NCBI RefSeq assembly: GCF_037975245.1
Contig: NC_092564.1
Location: forward strand, 7,291,984-7,355,983
DNA length: 64,000 nt
Reading direction: 5' to 3'
Source of the DNA: Apostichopus japonicus
Taxonomy: Eukaryota > Echinodermata > Holothuroidea > Aspidochirotida > Stichopodidae
The position numbers were made by a program, and so were the translations under genes. Below the pieces are notes generated by a model. The model was not told where the DNA came from, did not search any database, and worked only from the letters and a program-made list of their open reading frames with translations. Positions within the stretch are counted from its first letter, which is position 1. Each line of letters begins with the position of its first letter. Shown piece after piece: positions 56,601 to 62,730 of this stretch.

Positions 56601-59024
56601 AAAGAATGAAGAAAGACATTAAAAACAACTTTTACTGGATTCAGGCAAAAATGCTTCAATGCTATAACATGTTTTCCCCTTGTTACAAAAGTGTTGTCTA
56701 GAGGCTATCAGAATAATATATTGTCCACTGAAATGTCAGTTAGGCATCACAGTTTATTTTTTTCTCAAATTTAGTTAAGCCAACTGCTTATTTCATCTGG
56801 TACTTACAAAATGAGAAATGAAATATTTTGCTAGTGCAGGATTTTAACCAGTCACCTCTAGTGTTATAAGCCCTTGCAATTTTTAACCCTGTAACCCAGA
56901 GGTCACTGGTTTGAGTCCCATTCTGGAATAAAGTTAATATGTTCTCTACAAGTTTCTTCATAATTTCTCCAACAGTTTGCCATTTGATCAGTTACTTTTA
57001 ACTTGAATACTTGATGGTTTCCTCAATCAGAAGAAGGTTCAAGCTGCATAACAGTTCTAAACAGATCTGGTCTGAACTCTATTTTCCCTATCCCCTTCCC
57101 TTAATCATCTCTTTGTCCCTCCATTGGTTATCTCCTACCTCTCCTCTTCTTCTTTCTCTCCATCCCTTGTCTACTATTAATCCCCTTACATCTATCTCTT
57201 TGTGTTCACCATGCTCATTAACCTGTCTGTATTCTGTGCGTGTCTGTGTACCTTCTGTTACTGTTACTTGTCATTTAGCCCCTGAAGAAGATCCTGCTAG
57301 GATCGAAATGTCAGGCCAACTTACTTTTACACAGAGTCTGAACTGACAGTAATTTTGGTTTTCAGGTCAGCTCTTTTATACAGAAGTTATATCTAAGCAC
57401 AAAAGTACATTTACGTTAATATCCAGAGAACTATATAACAAGTACTTTTCAAAGTAATACATCAAAATGAGAGTTTGGAAATTGCAAACTGAAAGCATAC
57501 ACATACTTGAGATTATATGGGTGGTACTTAATGGATGACTTTGGTACCGCAGGACTCATGTAGAGAAATCCCAGTTTACGCTTGGTGCGAATAATGTGGA
57601 TTATTTCTTGGATATCTGTCAGCCCTTCCCATTGGTCAGGATGTAGTGGAGATTGAGATGGCTTTCCTGGAGGACTGACTGATTTTCTTTCCTTTGGTGG
57701 AGTGGGAGATCGCAGTTGCTTTCCATTTAAGGCATCCTACGTGAATAATGGAAAAACATCAAGATTTATATGAGCAAAAAGTAGTCTCTCTTCAAAGTTA
57801 CGATGAAATTTGGACTGGAATCATTGTACATTGATGCAAACATGTCTTGAACATGATTCTTTAGTCAAAAAGGCTAAATGTTTATTTCAAGAAGATCAAA
57901 AAGATCAAAAAGGAGATTCCCAATCACCCTGAGAGAACAATGAATGTAATACAGGAATATTGCCAGTATGAACTGCAACATATCATACATAATTATACAT
58001 AAACAAAGTTAAAATGTAAGTATGCTTCCTGAAAACTAGTATGACTCCTGAAGTACAGTATCATTTGGTTGTGCAAATTCAACTAATTCATAAGACTGTG
58101 GTCAAATAAACAGCATATCTGGACAACTCAAAGTTCATGGATGGATTTGTATTTCCTCCACCGTTTAGCTTGTGACTCTGTTTCCTACAGTTGTAACACT
58201 AAATGCTATTTTCTGGAGGATCCAATTAGACCATCAAACCCCTCCTCTCCCCTCCCTCACCCAAGAGCAAATAATTGCTCTAAAGTTGGCAGTAAGAGAA
58301 GTGTAGACTGTGAATTTTCTAGACTGCTTTGATAACACTGAAACACATGAAACCAAGGGATTATCAAACTGGAAGCACAGTGACAACATTTATGTCATTT
58401 TCAAAGGACCACTAATTCTGAATATATAAGTTACTCACTTGAGCCTCTTTCAGGTCAGATGGGAGATCAGGAAGAGGTGAAACACTGCATGGTCGCTCTA
58501 AAGGTTCTACGGAAGTGCTCCTCTTTTTCTTTTTGATGTACGGTTCCTCTGTTGCCAAACCATCTGCAAGCTGTGCTTTCTTTCTTGCCTGTGCTAATGC
58601 TTCTGCAGCTCTCTGTCGTATGTTATCTGGTTGGTTATGTTTCTGAAACTTGGAGAGGTTTGGCTGTTGGAAGCATAACAAAAATATTTATCAAAATAAA
58701 AATGAGGGGGTAGGGAGTCTCTTTGATGAAAACTTAAAAGGTAACAATTTTCCTGATGACTAAATTGAAAGCACTTACAAGAGGTTCTAGCTTGATTGCT
58801 GTAGGCTGTGATCTAGTCTTCCGTTGAGCTGGTGTCACTTTCTGATGTCTCAAGCTCCTGGTATTAATTTCTGCTTGTTTCGGTGCATAAGAGTACAACC
58901 TATTGATCAGTTGTGAGTGGTCTACCCCAGGAAGTTGGAAACCATTTTCATCAGCTCCGTTCATCTTCTCAGGAGCCTTTCTTCCATTCATGGAGCTGCT
59001 TAATCCATTTGCAGCTGTTGACAT
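1160..59024 (-). CDS. DNAH6: Dynein axonemal heavy chain 6, complete, 70 coding exons
   Basis: This is the motor subunit of a single-headed inner-arm dynein, which uses ATP to slide axonemal doublet microtubules and bend motile cilia and flagella. Assembly of exons by GT-AG sites and phase gives 12,630 nt and 4,209 residues. From the N-terminus the protein has a low-complexity start, tail, linker, AAA1-4 each with a P-loop, a stalk with microtubule-binding tip, AAA5, AAA6 and a C-terminal domain. The order, spacing and wording of motifs match vertebrate DNAH6 (recalled, not searched) almost without gaps from AAA1 onward. The start ATG at 59024 has an in-frame TGA two codons upstream (59028-59030) and A at -3. 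The stop is TAG at 1160-1162. Exon coordinates are listed in the ten domain entries below. No frameshift or internal stop was found. Assignment to DNAH6 rather than DNAH3, 7 or 12 rests on sequence similarity recognised by eye. Confidence 0.96.
3287..3316 (-). CDS. DNAH6: Candidate 30-nt cassette micro-exon of DNAH6
   Basis: This lies in the 3.9-kb intron between exons 68 and 69. Read on the minus strand, an acceptor TCTATTAG precedes 30 nt that encode [10 protein letters not shown], and a consensus donor GTAAGT follows. Both neighbouring introns are phase 0 and 30 is divisible by 3, so inclusion would add ten residues between ...LDSDKE and LPTVEDG... without a frame change. The 30 nt are clearly richer in GC than the surrounding intron. 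Without it the protein aligns to vertebrate DNAH6 with no gap, so it would be optional or lineage-specific. Confidence 0.45.
4270..4790. repeat. Degenerate tandem repeat, about 93-95 bp period
   Basis: About five or six decaying units lie in the large intron between exons 68 and 69. The clearest shared words are GACATCAAATTTAGG at 4371, 4464 and 4558, and TTGTACAATAAACAATGA at about 4410 and 4503. Spacing is 93-95 bp in the core and blurs on both sides. The small open frames within it are by-products. Confidence 0.75.
7912..7983 (-). CDS. DNAH6: Candidate 72-nt in-frame cassette exon of DNAH6
   Basis: This lies between exons 65 and 66, whose flanking introns are both phase 0. On the minus strand it has an acceptor TTTTATTAG, 24 open codons (starting [13 protein letters not shown], then [11 protein letters not shown]) and a donor GTGAAG. 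A second internal donor (AAG followed by GTAGAT) would shorten it to 13 codons, also in frame. Exons 65 and 66 join without it to match vertebrate DNAH6 exactly in length, so it is not part of the core protein. An open stretch of 24 codons is not rare by chance, hence the low confidence. Confidence 0.22.
14412..14485 (-). pseudogene. Tandem partial copy of DNAH6 exon 56 3' end and its splice donor
   Basis: A 74-bp block here is a diverged tandem copy of 14486-14559, which holds the last 20 or so codons of exon 56 plus its donor and first intron bases. The copy encodes a recognisable [18 protein letters not shown] followed by GTAAGG. It lies just downstream of the real donor in the transcript. 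If splicing skipped the real donor and used the copied one, translation would run [10 protein letters not shown] and stop at a TAA. It is therefore a non-functional duplicate in terms of protein, though it could act as a decoy or poison splice site. Confidence 0.8.
14690..14840 (+). mobile_element. Dispersed repeat with GATCCTGCTAGGATCGAAACG motif, copy 1
   Basis: Shared with 57175-57340 over about 150 bp (CTTACATCTATCTCTTTGTG, CATGCTCATTAACCTGTCTG, CATTTAGCC, then the hairpin-like CCTGCTAGGATCGAAACGTC). It lies between exons 55 and 56. The closing motif resembles the GAAGA...CGAAACGT tails often seen at ends of retroelements in animals (recalled). The family is not identified. Confidence 0.6.
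15221..19874 (-). CDS. DNAH6: DNAH6 exons 49-55: AAA5 and start of AAA6 (residues 3025-3443)
   Basis: Exons are 49: 19572-19874; 50: 18833-19018; 51: 18018-18190; 52: 17437-17617; 53: 16718-16897; 54: 16201-16307; 55: 15221-15347. Exon 49 has [19 protein letters not shown] and [12 protein letters not shown], the AAA5 signature. Exon 50 has [19 protein letters not shown]. Exon 51 has [19 protein letters not shown] and [20 protein letters not shown]. Exon 52 has [20 protein letters not shown], exon 53 [18 protein letters not shown] and exon 55 [16 protein letters not shown]5 and AAA6 lack catalytic P-loops in dyneins, and none is visible here. The donor of exon 54 (GT at 16199-16200) is the edge of a 63-bp minisatellite whose units repeat it. 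Confidence 0.95.
15891..16203. repeat. 63-bp minisatellite, five units, abutting the exon 54 donor
   Basis: Units begin AGAAGTCAAAGAAACCTTGA at 15891, 15954, 16017, 16080 and 16144, so the period is 63-64 bp. The last unit ends at the real exon 54 donor. On the transcript strand every unit end resembles the donor region (GGTAAACAG or close), so the 5' splice-site sequence is repeated several times inside the intron. Units differ at only a few positions, which suggests recent expansion. Confidence 0.92.
20532..23956 (-). CDS. DNAH6: DNAH6 exons 44-48: stalk and microtubule-binding domain (residues 2724-3024)
   Basis: Exons are 44: 23776-23956; 45: 22934-23169; 46: 21943-22105; 47: 21191-21273; 48: 20532-20769. 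Exons 44-45 encode the outgoing coiled coil ([49 protein letters not shown]) and then the tip entry [19 protein letters not shown]. Exons 46-47 encode the microtubule-binding tip with [11 protein letters not shown] and [19 protein letters not shown]. Exon 48 is the returning coiled coil, rich in Glu, Ala and Gln, ending RWEESVK. The tip binds the neighbouring B-tubule, and the coiled coils relay the nucleotide state from the ring. Heptad-like spacing is visible, but I did not compute coiled-coil scores. Confidence 0.96.
22265..22445. repeat. AT-rich imperfect repeat block
   Basis: Words ACTAATTTAATCATTGTATAATGTCT and TATTAATAAT recur as direct and inverted repeats between exons 45 and 46. It is low-complexity and has no coding signal. 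Confidence 0.6.
24155..24402 (+). mobile_element. tRNA-derived SINE, full-length copy
   Basis: It begins with a tRNA-like head GGAGTGTTAGCTCAGTGG, with an A box TAGCTCAGTGG at 24162-24172, a B box-like GTTCGAGTC at 24208-24216 and matching end CACTCC. A body of about 170 bp follows, with two hairpins (CTGACTTCGGTCAG and TCCTGCTTGCAGGA), and the element ends in (CATA)n. Two head-less copies lie in this same gene. It sits in the intron between exons 43 and 44. Confidence 0.85.
24482..26864 (-). CDS. DNAH6: DNAH6 exons 41-43: AAA4 (residues 2472-2724)
   Basis: Exons are 41: 26633-26864, 42: 25766-26134 and 43: 24482-24636. Exon 41 has the AAA4 P-loop GVGGTGKQ (about residues 2488-2495) and ends with Walker B VFLFTDTQ. 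Exon 42, the longest coding exon, has [19 protein letters not shown] and [20 protein letters not shown] followed by [16 protein letters not shown]. Exon 43 gives [20 protein letters not shown], the helix that leads into the stalk. All are near-identical to vertebrate DNAH6 as I recall it. The intron between exons 42 and 43 contains a MITE-like element. Confidence 0.96.
24740..24952. mobile_element. MITE-like element with about 43-bp terminal inverted repeats
   Basis: The left end reads GGCTTGATAGGGACATAGGA and the reverse complement of the right end reads AGCTTAATAGGGACATTGGA; similarity continues for about 40 bp. The interior is A/T-rich words such as CAAAATTTTGAC. Total length is about 210 bp and it has no coding capacity. 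Confidence 0.75.
27430..33892 (-). CDS. DNAH6: DNAH6 exons 34-40: AAA3 (residues 2070-2472)
   Basis: Exons are 34: 33671-33892; 35: 31220-31367; 36: 30434-30591; 37: 29498-29629; 38: 28671-28842; 39: 27988-28283; 40: 27430-27509. The AAA3 P-loop is GTTGVGKS (about residues 2137-2144) and is split by an intron exactly between Lys2143 and Ser2144; that intron is almost filled by a minisatellite. Exon 35 has [18 protein letters not shown], exon 36 the Walker B block [17 protein letters not shown], exon 37 the [20 protein letters not shown] block, and exon 39 [23 protein letters not shown]3 is a regulatory nucleotide site in dynein. The P-loop and Walker B residues are intact. Confidence 0.96.
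31503..33590. repeat. 47-bp minisatellite, about 44 units, in the AAA3 intron
   Basis: The unit reads roughly GGGGCTGACAATATATACAG then AGTACATACAAACTAATGTC and CTGGTGA. It fills most of the 2.3-kb intron between exons 34 and 35. Variant units (TGTCTTGG, GAGCACATAC, CTGATGAG, a fifth G) recur in the same order around 32.44-32.84 kb and 33.13-33.41 kb, a higher-order pattern from block duplication about 12 units apart. Because 47 is not a multiple of 3 and the unit lacks stops in some frames, long false open frames appear (for example 32392-32799 on the minus strand). Confidence 0.97.
34347..38339 (-). CDS. DNAH6: DNAH6 exons 29-33: AAA2 (residues 1735-2069)
   Basis: Exons are 29: 38127-38339; 30: 36780-36965; 31: 35959-36155; 32: 35345-35528; 33: 34347-34571. 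Exon 29 contains the AAA2 P-loop GPTGGGKT at about residues 1794-1801, preceded by [18 protein letters not shown]. Exon 30 has [15 protein letters not shown]. Exon 31 has the Walker B region [17 protein letters not shown] followed by [18 protein letters not shown] and the arginine-finger region [15 protein letters not shown], split by the exon 31/32 junction. Exon 33 encodes helices ending [11 protein letters not shown]2 binds but usually does not hydrolyse nucleotide; this general property is known for the family and is not tested here. Confidence 0.96.
35655..35795 (+). mobile_element. Degenerate copy of the same dispersed repeat
   Basis: It keeps TTAACCTGTCTGTATTGTGTG, CTTGTCATTCAGTC and GAAGAAGATCCAGCTAAGATC, but the hairpin is eroded. 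Confidence 0.5.
38887..40960 (-). CDS. DNAH6: DNAH6 exons 26-28: AAA1, main ATPase site (residues 1493-1734)
   Basis: Exons are 26: 40661-40960, 27: 40044-40197 and 28: 38887-39158. Exon 26 holds Walker A GPAGTGKT at about residues 1513-1520 and Walker B CFDEFNR at about 1563-1569, with the DNAH6-like text [18 protein letters not shown] between them. Exon 27 encodes the sensor region [19 protein letters not shown]. Exon 28 encodes [20 protein letters not shown] and [20 protein letters not shown]1 is the hydrolysis site that drives motility in all dyneins, and its lysine, threonine and acidic pair are all present, so the gene should be catalytically competent. The intron between exons 27 and 28 contains a strong inverted repeat described separately. 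Confidence 0.97.
39755..39920. mobile_element. Foldback element: 46-bp inverted repeat with 45/46 match
   Basis: The arms are 39755-39800 and 39875-39920 and differ at one base. Between them is a GC-rich hairpin (GATGCAC...GGGC / GCCC...GTGCATC, 39825-39853). A third partial copy of the arm (GGTTAATCCTGTGAGTAACG) is at about 39625-39650. It lies in the intron between exons 27 and 28, and its GC content is well above its surroundings. Confidence 0.88.
41310..41430 (+). mobile_element. 5'-truncated copy of the same SINE
   Basis: It matches the 3' half of the 24155-24402 element from ATGAATGTAAGAGACTGACT through the two hairpins to the (CATA)n tail. It ends only about 30 bp from the donor of exon 25 (GT at 41460-41461). 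Confidence 0.85.
41462..47115 (-). CDS. DNAH6: DNAH6 exons 17-25: linker region before the motor (residues 946-1492)
   Basis: Exons are 17: 46972-47115; 18: 46118-46327; 19: 45510-45722; 20: 44747-44851; 21: 43866-44038; 22: 42993-43165; 23: 42571-42800; 24: 42215-42325; 25: 41462-41743. This corresponds to the DHC_N2 family, the mechanical linker that swings across the AAA ring during the power stroke. Landmarks include [18 protein letters not shown] (exon 18), the [15 protein letters not shown] block (exon 20), [19 protein letters not shown] (exon 22), [20 protein letters not shown] (exon 23) and [13 protein letters not shown] with [19 protein letters not shown] (exon 25), which runs straight into AAA1. 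The junction of exons 22 and 23 encodes a Gly/Ala/Pro-rich variable loop. Boundaries between tail and linker are approximate. Confidence 0.94.
44107..44286 (-). mobile_element. Inverted, head-less copy of the same SINE
   Basis: Read on the minus strand it matches the SINE from just after the tRNA head (ACTCCAAGAT) to the tail. The CTGACTTCGGTCAG hairpin is perfectly kept. It lies in the intron between exons 20 and 21. Confidence 0.85.
46396..46576 (-). mobile_element. Small inserted element flanked by 11-bp direct repeats, with U2 snRNA-like end
   Basis: AAATGAGCGAT occurs at 46396-46406 and 46566-46576 and looks like a target-site duplication. On the minus strand the insert starts near GTGTAGTATCTGTTC (complement of 46547-46561), which is identical to 15 nt of the branch-site-pairing region of U2 snRNA. 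It contains a B box-like GGTTCTTTCC within a CCCAGG/CCTGGG hairpin and ends in a T run. It is probably a short RNA-derived retroelement. Confidence 0.55.
47585..56579 (-). CDS. DNAH6: DNAH6 exons 4-16: tail/stem (residues 234-945)
   Basis: Exons are 4: 56309-56579; 5: 55476-55610; 6: 54703-54829; 7: 53988-54129; 8: 53592-53757; 9: 52735-52997; 10: 52163-52271; 11: 51649-51769; 12: 51215-51366; 13: 49895-50047; 14: 48764-49015; 15: 48242-48370; 16: 47585-47698. This is the dimer-independent tail of inner-arm dynein that carries light and intermediate chains and docks on the doublet. Recognisable DNAH6 landmarks are [13 protein letters not shown] and [14 protein letters not shown] (exon 4), [17 protein letters not shown] (exon 7) and [16 protein letters not shown] (exon 8). 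Exon 8 ends in an acidic run ([14 protein letters not shown]) and exon 9 opens with a Gly/Thr-rich stretch, probably a flexible loop. Exons 10-16 are mostly predicted helix with coiled-coil character. Conservation is lower here than in the motor, but each exon is open and phases close. Confidence 0.88.
50562..50925 (-). mobile_element. MITE-like element, copy 1 (intron between exons 12 and 13)
   Basis: The ends are inverted: TTAAAGGCATTGAAGACTCG on the left and GCGAGTCTTCACACCCTATA on the right. It is about 360 bp, non-coding, and aligns in reverse orientation to 61189-61567 over nearly its whole length. TTAA/ATAA flanks suggest a TTAA-targeting family. Confidence 0.75.
53085..53120. repeat. 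(GAT)n microsatellite
   Basis: About 12 units of ATG/GAT with one interruption, in the intron between exons 8 and 9. Other simple tracts in introns are a C run at 9882-9896, a T run near 3967-3984, GA-rich DNA at 4095-4140 and 19885-19932, and a C run at 45210-45222. Confidence 0.9.
57175..57340 (+). mobile_element. Dispersed repeat with GATCCTGCTAGGATCGAAATG motif, copy 2
   Basis: This is the best match to the copy at 14690-14840, in the same orientation. Its short frame ends in the same peptide word (EEDPARIE), which reflects the DNA repeat and is not a gene. Confidence 0.6.
57507..59024 (-). CDS. DNAH6: DNAH6 exons 1-3: N-terminal low-complexity region (residues 1-234)
   Basis: Exons are 1: 58779-59024, 2: 58439-58663 and 3: 57507-57736. 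Exon 1 starts [14 protein letters not shown] and is Ser/Asn/Arg-rich. Exon 2 carries a basic run KKKKRS after a helix rich in Ala, Arg and Gln. Exon 3 has Ser/Pro-rich text ([15 protein letters not shown]) and then the conserved block [19 protein letters not shown], which is where similarity to vertebrate DNAH6 becomes obvious. The first two exons are poorly conserved in this family, so their boundaries rest on splice sites and phase (0, 0, 2) rather than homology. Exon 1 begins at an acceptor (exon from 59034), so at least one non-coding exon must lie further upstream. Confidence 0.85.
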
Positions 59025-59264
59025 TTTTCAAGTTCTGGAATAACAGATCACATGTAATTTTTAACTTTTCTTTAATTATTGTACAACCCATATTTAAAGG
59101 AATATATTCAATTTTTAGAGAAGAAGATCATTCATGTTTGAACTCATTTATAGAATGTCATTACAAATTTATCTGTCTTACAAAACTAATTTGCTCAGGG
59201 GCTATTTTCCATTCAGTCCATTCGAGAAGATATAGCTAAACTTGCAGAGAGCACAGAAATACTT

Positions 59265-59335
59265 GGCTGGAACTGGGTTTGAACCATTCACCACAGGATT
59301 ACAAGTCCTGTACCCTGCCAACTAACTATCCAGCC
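59265..59335 (-). tRNA. tRNA-Thr(UGU)-like sequence, possibly a SINE head or pseudogene
   Basis: The minus strand gives a 71-nt cloverleaf-like sequence with a perfect 7-bp acceptor stem (GGCTGGA/TCCAGCC), a 5-bp anticodon stem (CAGGA/TCCTG), loop CTTGTAA with anticodon TGT (complement of 59301-59303) and a T-loop TTCAAAC. The D arm is weak and the T stem has a mismatch. No clear T-run terminator follows. These defects favour a tRNA-derived repeat or pseudogene over a working tRNA. Confidence 0.35.
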
Positions 59336-60049
59336 CTTAGCTTATGGTGATCCTCTACATAGCCATTCTTTAACGAGGTTGCTAGTCAGTAGTGTAACCA
59401 GGATCACTCTCCAGGTTTATTTGATACAATATAGAAAATGGCACGGCAGAGAAGAGTAGAGCAGGGATTTCAAGAATACTTCGGCTGCCTTCAAGGAAAA
59501 AGAACGATGGAAAAACTGAATCCCATTCTAGGAACAATCATTTTGCTATATTGACAAATTTTTGTTTATAACTTTGAGGAGGATTTTTATCAAACAAATT
59601 GCAGTGCAATCAATTTGCAGTTTTAAATGTTAACATATTGCTGGGGCCTATAGTAATACTGCTTAGCATACTTCCCATTAGAAGGTTCATCCCTACAATA
59701 AGTAAGTCTATCTTTAGCCTTAAATGCTTAAAATTGTGGCTTTTTGTCTAATCGTAAGATAAAGAAGGATGGGGTTCTTGCTCATTCCCCCAATCATGGT
59801 TAATGAGCTAAACGATGAATCAAGCCATGGCACGGAAGTAAAATGGCAGAGTTTTAGGTCATATTTAGATTAGCGTTTAGTAATCGCAGCTTGTAATAAT
59901 GACAAACTATCGTCTTACATTTAAAAAGTTTCTCTGTGTTGGCCTATTCCATAATAGACTGCAGAAGTTCTGAAAATGCTTTAAGCACATACATATGTGT
60001 AAATTTTTGACAATGAAATTGCACAAGTGAGTGCCATTTCTCTAGTTGT

Positions 60050-60689
60050 GTAGCCAGCATAGACGTAGGAGGCTAGGAGCCTCATTTGATTTGGGGGGGC
60101 TGTAACCACTTGCCCGGAAAATATAACCAAAATTGTTCCACATGTTAATGTGCATATCATATAGGCATTCTTCGGTTATTACATCACATGCCAATAACGT
60201 ACAATCATTTTCCTTGTTATTACCCTTCCATATTGGTTGTAATTATTGGGGAAGTTGTTACAACAATAATGTTAATAAAAATAATAATATAAGTTTAACC
60301 ATTGAAAAATACATTGCAAATTCTTCTTCTTTCAGTAGTTGCCAGTGGCGGAGCTAGGGGTATTGGTCAGGGGCTAGAGAATGGTCTGTAGGGGCCCTTT
60401 TGACACTATCTAAGCGGAGCGCCACCACAGGTTGGCGCCGAGCGTACAGACATGTTTTGAGTAAAGATACTCCCTAGATCGTAAGAAATTACCCTTTCCA
60501 GGCTTTGCTAATTTGCAGATAAACGAAGAAAAAAAAGGTGTCATTGCCATCTGTCAGAAAATTGCACCAACAAAATTATTCTTCTTCCAGTAGGTGCTCG
60601 AAAAATTCTCAGCATATTGCCCGAATTTTCACCAAAATATATGGTCGGGGGGGCTGCAGCCCCCCGCCTCCTAGGCCTATGGTAGCCAG
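60050..60689. mobile_element. Non-autonomous DNA transposon with 8-bp target duplication
   Basis: GTAGCCAG at 60050-60057 is repeated at 60682-60689. The enclosed 624 bp begin CATAGACGTAGGAGGC and end, on the other strand, CATAGGCCTAGGAGGC. An 8-bp target duplication with short terminal inverted repeats fits the hAT or P superfamilies. It has no transposase frame. A nested CAGTGGCGGAGCTAGGGG word at about 60344 resembles the end of another element. Confidence 0.75.
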
Positions 60690-61188
60690 TGAAATAGTAT
60701 AGCCGGCCCTTTATACAAACATGGCCACGCTAAATTATAAAATTCTTATGGTTAAAGGCCTAAAGAGCTTGTATTATTGGCTATCCTACAAAACTGTCTG
60801 ACTGAATTGTGTTCTATCACCTGCTTTCAGTCAGTTTGTCAAAGATTGACTACTGGTGTTTGAATTTGAAGTTCCATTTATCTTTTCAATCACACAAAAC
60901 AGCGTAATTTTTTCGTTTCCATGTAACATTGACTATTTGGTTATTTCATTAGCATATCGACTATCACTACCAGTTGGCAGCTTTTACAATTTGTATTTTG
61001 CAAAAATCTAACTTTAATGAAGATGTGTTTTGTTTTGGCAATTGATCAAAATTTAACTAGGAACTGATATAGCATAGGGCCATAGGCTAGGCTTAATCTA
61101 TCATGCTTAGTGGTAAGGAAAAGTATATTTCTTACTGTTTCACTGAGAGTTTGGCTAAAACTGAAATTGACAGTTCGCAATATTGCGG

Positions 61189-61567
61189 TTTTAAAGGGTG
61201 TGAAGACTCGCGCAAAAAAGAAACGTCTAATGCTGGTAATCTGACCAATTTTTCGAATGAGGTGTAACAGAAGCGTTAAACACCACCATCGATCACGAAA
61301 ATACACACACACAGCTTGTAACCATCGGTAATTAGACACTAGTGTACAGTCAGAACATACAGCTGGGGTCAATACACACAGCACAGTGTAGAAACAATAA
61401 AGTGATGGACATCTCAGGTCCAGCTAAATATAACAAGGTATCACGTTTCATTACTGTACTGTCTGAATTTTGTAGCGACACGAACAAAACGTCACTTGCA
61501 AGCAACGGAAAGTTAACTATTTCAGACGACCGCACGCGGTTTGGGGCGAGTCTTCAATGCCTTTAAG
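61189..61567 (+). mobile_element. MITE-like element, copy 2 (5' flank)
   Basis: This is the reverse-orientation relative of 50562-50925. The ends are TTAAAGGGTGTGAAGACTCG and CGAGTCTTCAATGCCTTTAA, so TTAA lies on both sides. Small open frames inside are not coding. Confidence 0.75.
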
Positions 61568-61884
61568 TTACCTATTCTGCTACTGTAGTGTAGGGCTGAC
61601 TTAGGCTAGTTTGTTGCTTGTTTGGCTTCTGCAACGTCTGCTCTCTTACTGTCAAATTTTTGCTGCTACGACACCGTTACTTGTGATAACTGCTTACGTT
61701 AGTCTACGTTACGCCAACAGTAACACTACAGTAACAATAACCACAATACATAGGTCAAACCTATGTCGTTGGAGTAAAGGTTAGAATGTTAACGAACTTA
61801 GCATTAGGCCTACATTAGTATGACATAGGCTACTATTGCACATAAGGTATTAGGACTATACTAACGTTAACGGGACTACCTACC

Positions 61885-62060
61885 TTAGCATAGATTTTGA
61901 CAGAAAAAAAGAAAACACTGGGGAAACTGGTTTATAAATCGAGAAGGACGAGATCATGACATTGAAATACCACATCTGTAAATGCTTCCACTTAATGTTA
62001 TTGTAAATTTCTTACATGATACACCGCAGTAGATGTCAATTGTCCATTTTCACGAAATTT
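61885..62060 (-). other. Possible non-coding first exon of DNAH6
   Basis: The ATG exon begins at an acceptor, so an upstream non-coding exon is required. A good minus-strand donor AAG/GTAGGT lies at about 61885, downstream (in transcript sense) of an X-box-like site at 62084-62096. The start of the exon is unknown. This is a guess from position and splice signals only. Confidence 0.25.
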
Positions 62061-62083
62061 TATATATCGCAGAGTCGAGTTCT

Positions 62084-62096
62084 GCTACCTAGCAAC
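62084..62096. promoter_or_regulatory. RFX X-box-like motif
   Basis: GCTACCTAGCAAC fits the inverted-repeat X-box consensus GYNRCC N(0-3) RGYAAC bound by RFX factors, which activate motile-cilium genes across animals. It lies about 3 kb upstream of the ATG but just upstream of the proposed first exon. One base departs from the strict GTNRCC half site. Confidence 0.35.
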
Positions 62097-62730
62097 GCAG
62101 ACATTGACCTCGATAATTTTTATATCCCAGCCGTTTGTTCAGTACAGTTACGTAGTAAGTTATTTAGGAAGCGCGGTAACTTCGAATTTTGCGTTACTGA
62201 TGTGTTATAACAAGAAAGACGGACTATAGTACTCTCGCGTGTTTTTATTACGCCGTCAGTATTCTGTCGATACTTGCAACCATATAAGTAAATCATTGGT
62301 GTTTATTACCGTTGTTAATACAGTAATTCAATACTGTTACATTGTGATATCACATACCATATAGGCGCCATAGGGAGCGACGTAACTTGTGACAAAGGAA
62401 ATCAAATTTACATTATTCCTAGATTCAAATTTAACTTGATACGTCTAGTATTATTGTCGAAATTATGTAAAATTACTGATTTTGTTAGTTTCTATCCCAA
62501 CTTTTTTTAACGATCTCCCCTCCCTCATTCATATATTTTTTTTGCTATGTTCCTGTTGGGCTTATGTCGATGTATAGCACATCATATTGGATATAATTAA
62601 CCTACGCTGTTTTGAAGCAGTACCATTTGTTATATGCAGAAACTGTACGACCATATTTAGAAAGGAAATATAATATCCGACCGAACTTAATATCCCGCCC
62701 GAAACTTCCCGAGCATTGAATCGTTACAAG

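Larger units (their letters stand above)
59035..61884. other. 5' flank or first intron, no coding gene seen
   Basis: Between the ATG exon acceptor and the proposed first exon I see only repeats (listed separately) and unremarkable AT-rich DNA. The open frames on both strands here are short and lack recognisable domains. Confidence 0.5.

Noticed and set aside
57011-57346. 111-residue plus-strand frame with [12 protein letters not shown]
   Set aside because: It overlaps the dispersed repeat shared with 14690-14840 and has no domain; low-complexity Ser/Leu-rich translation.
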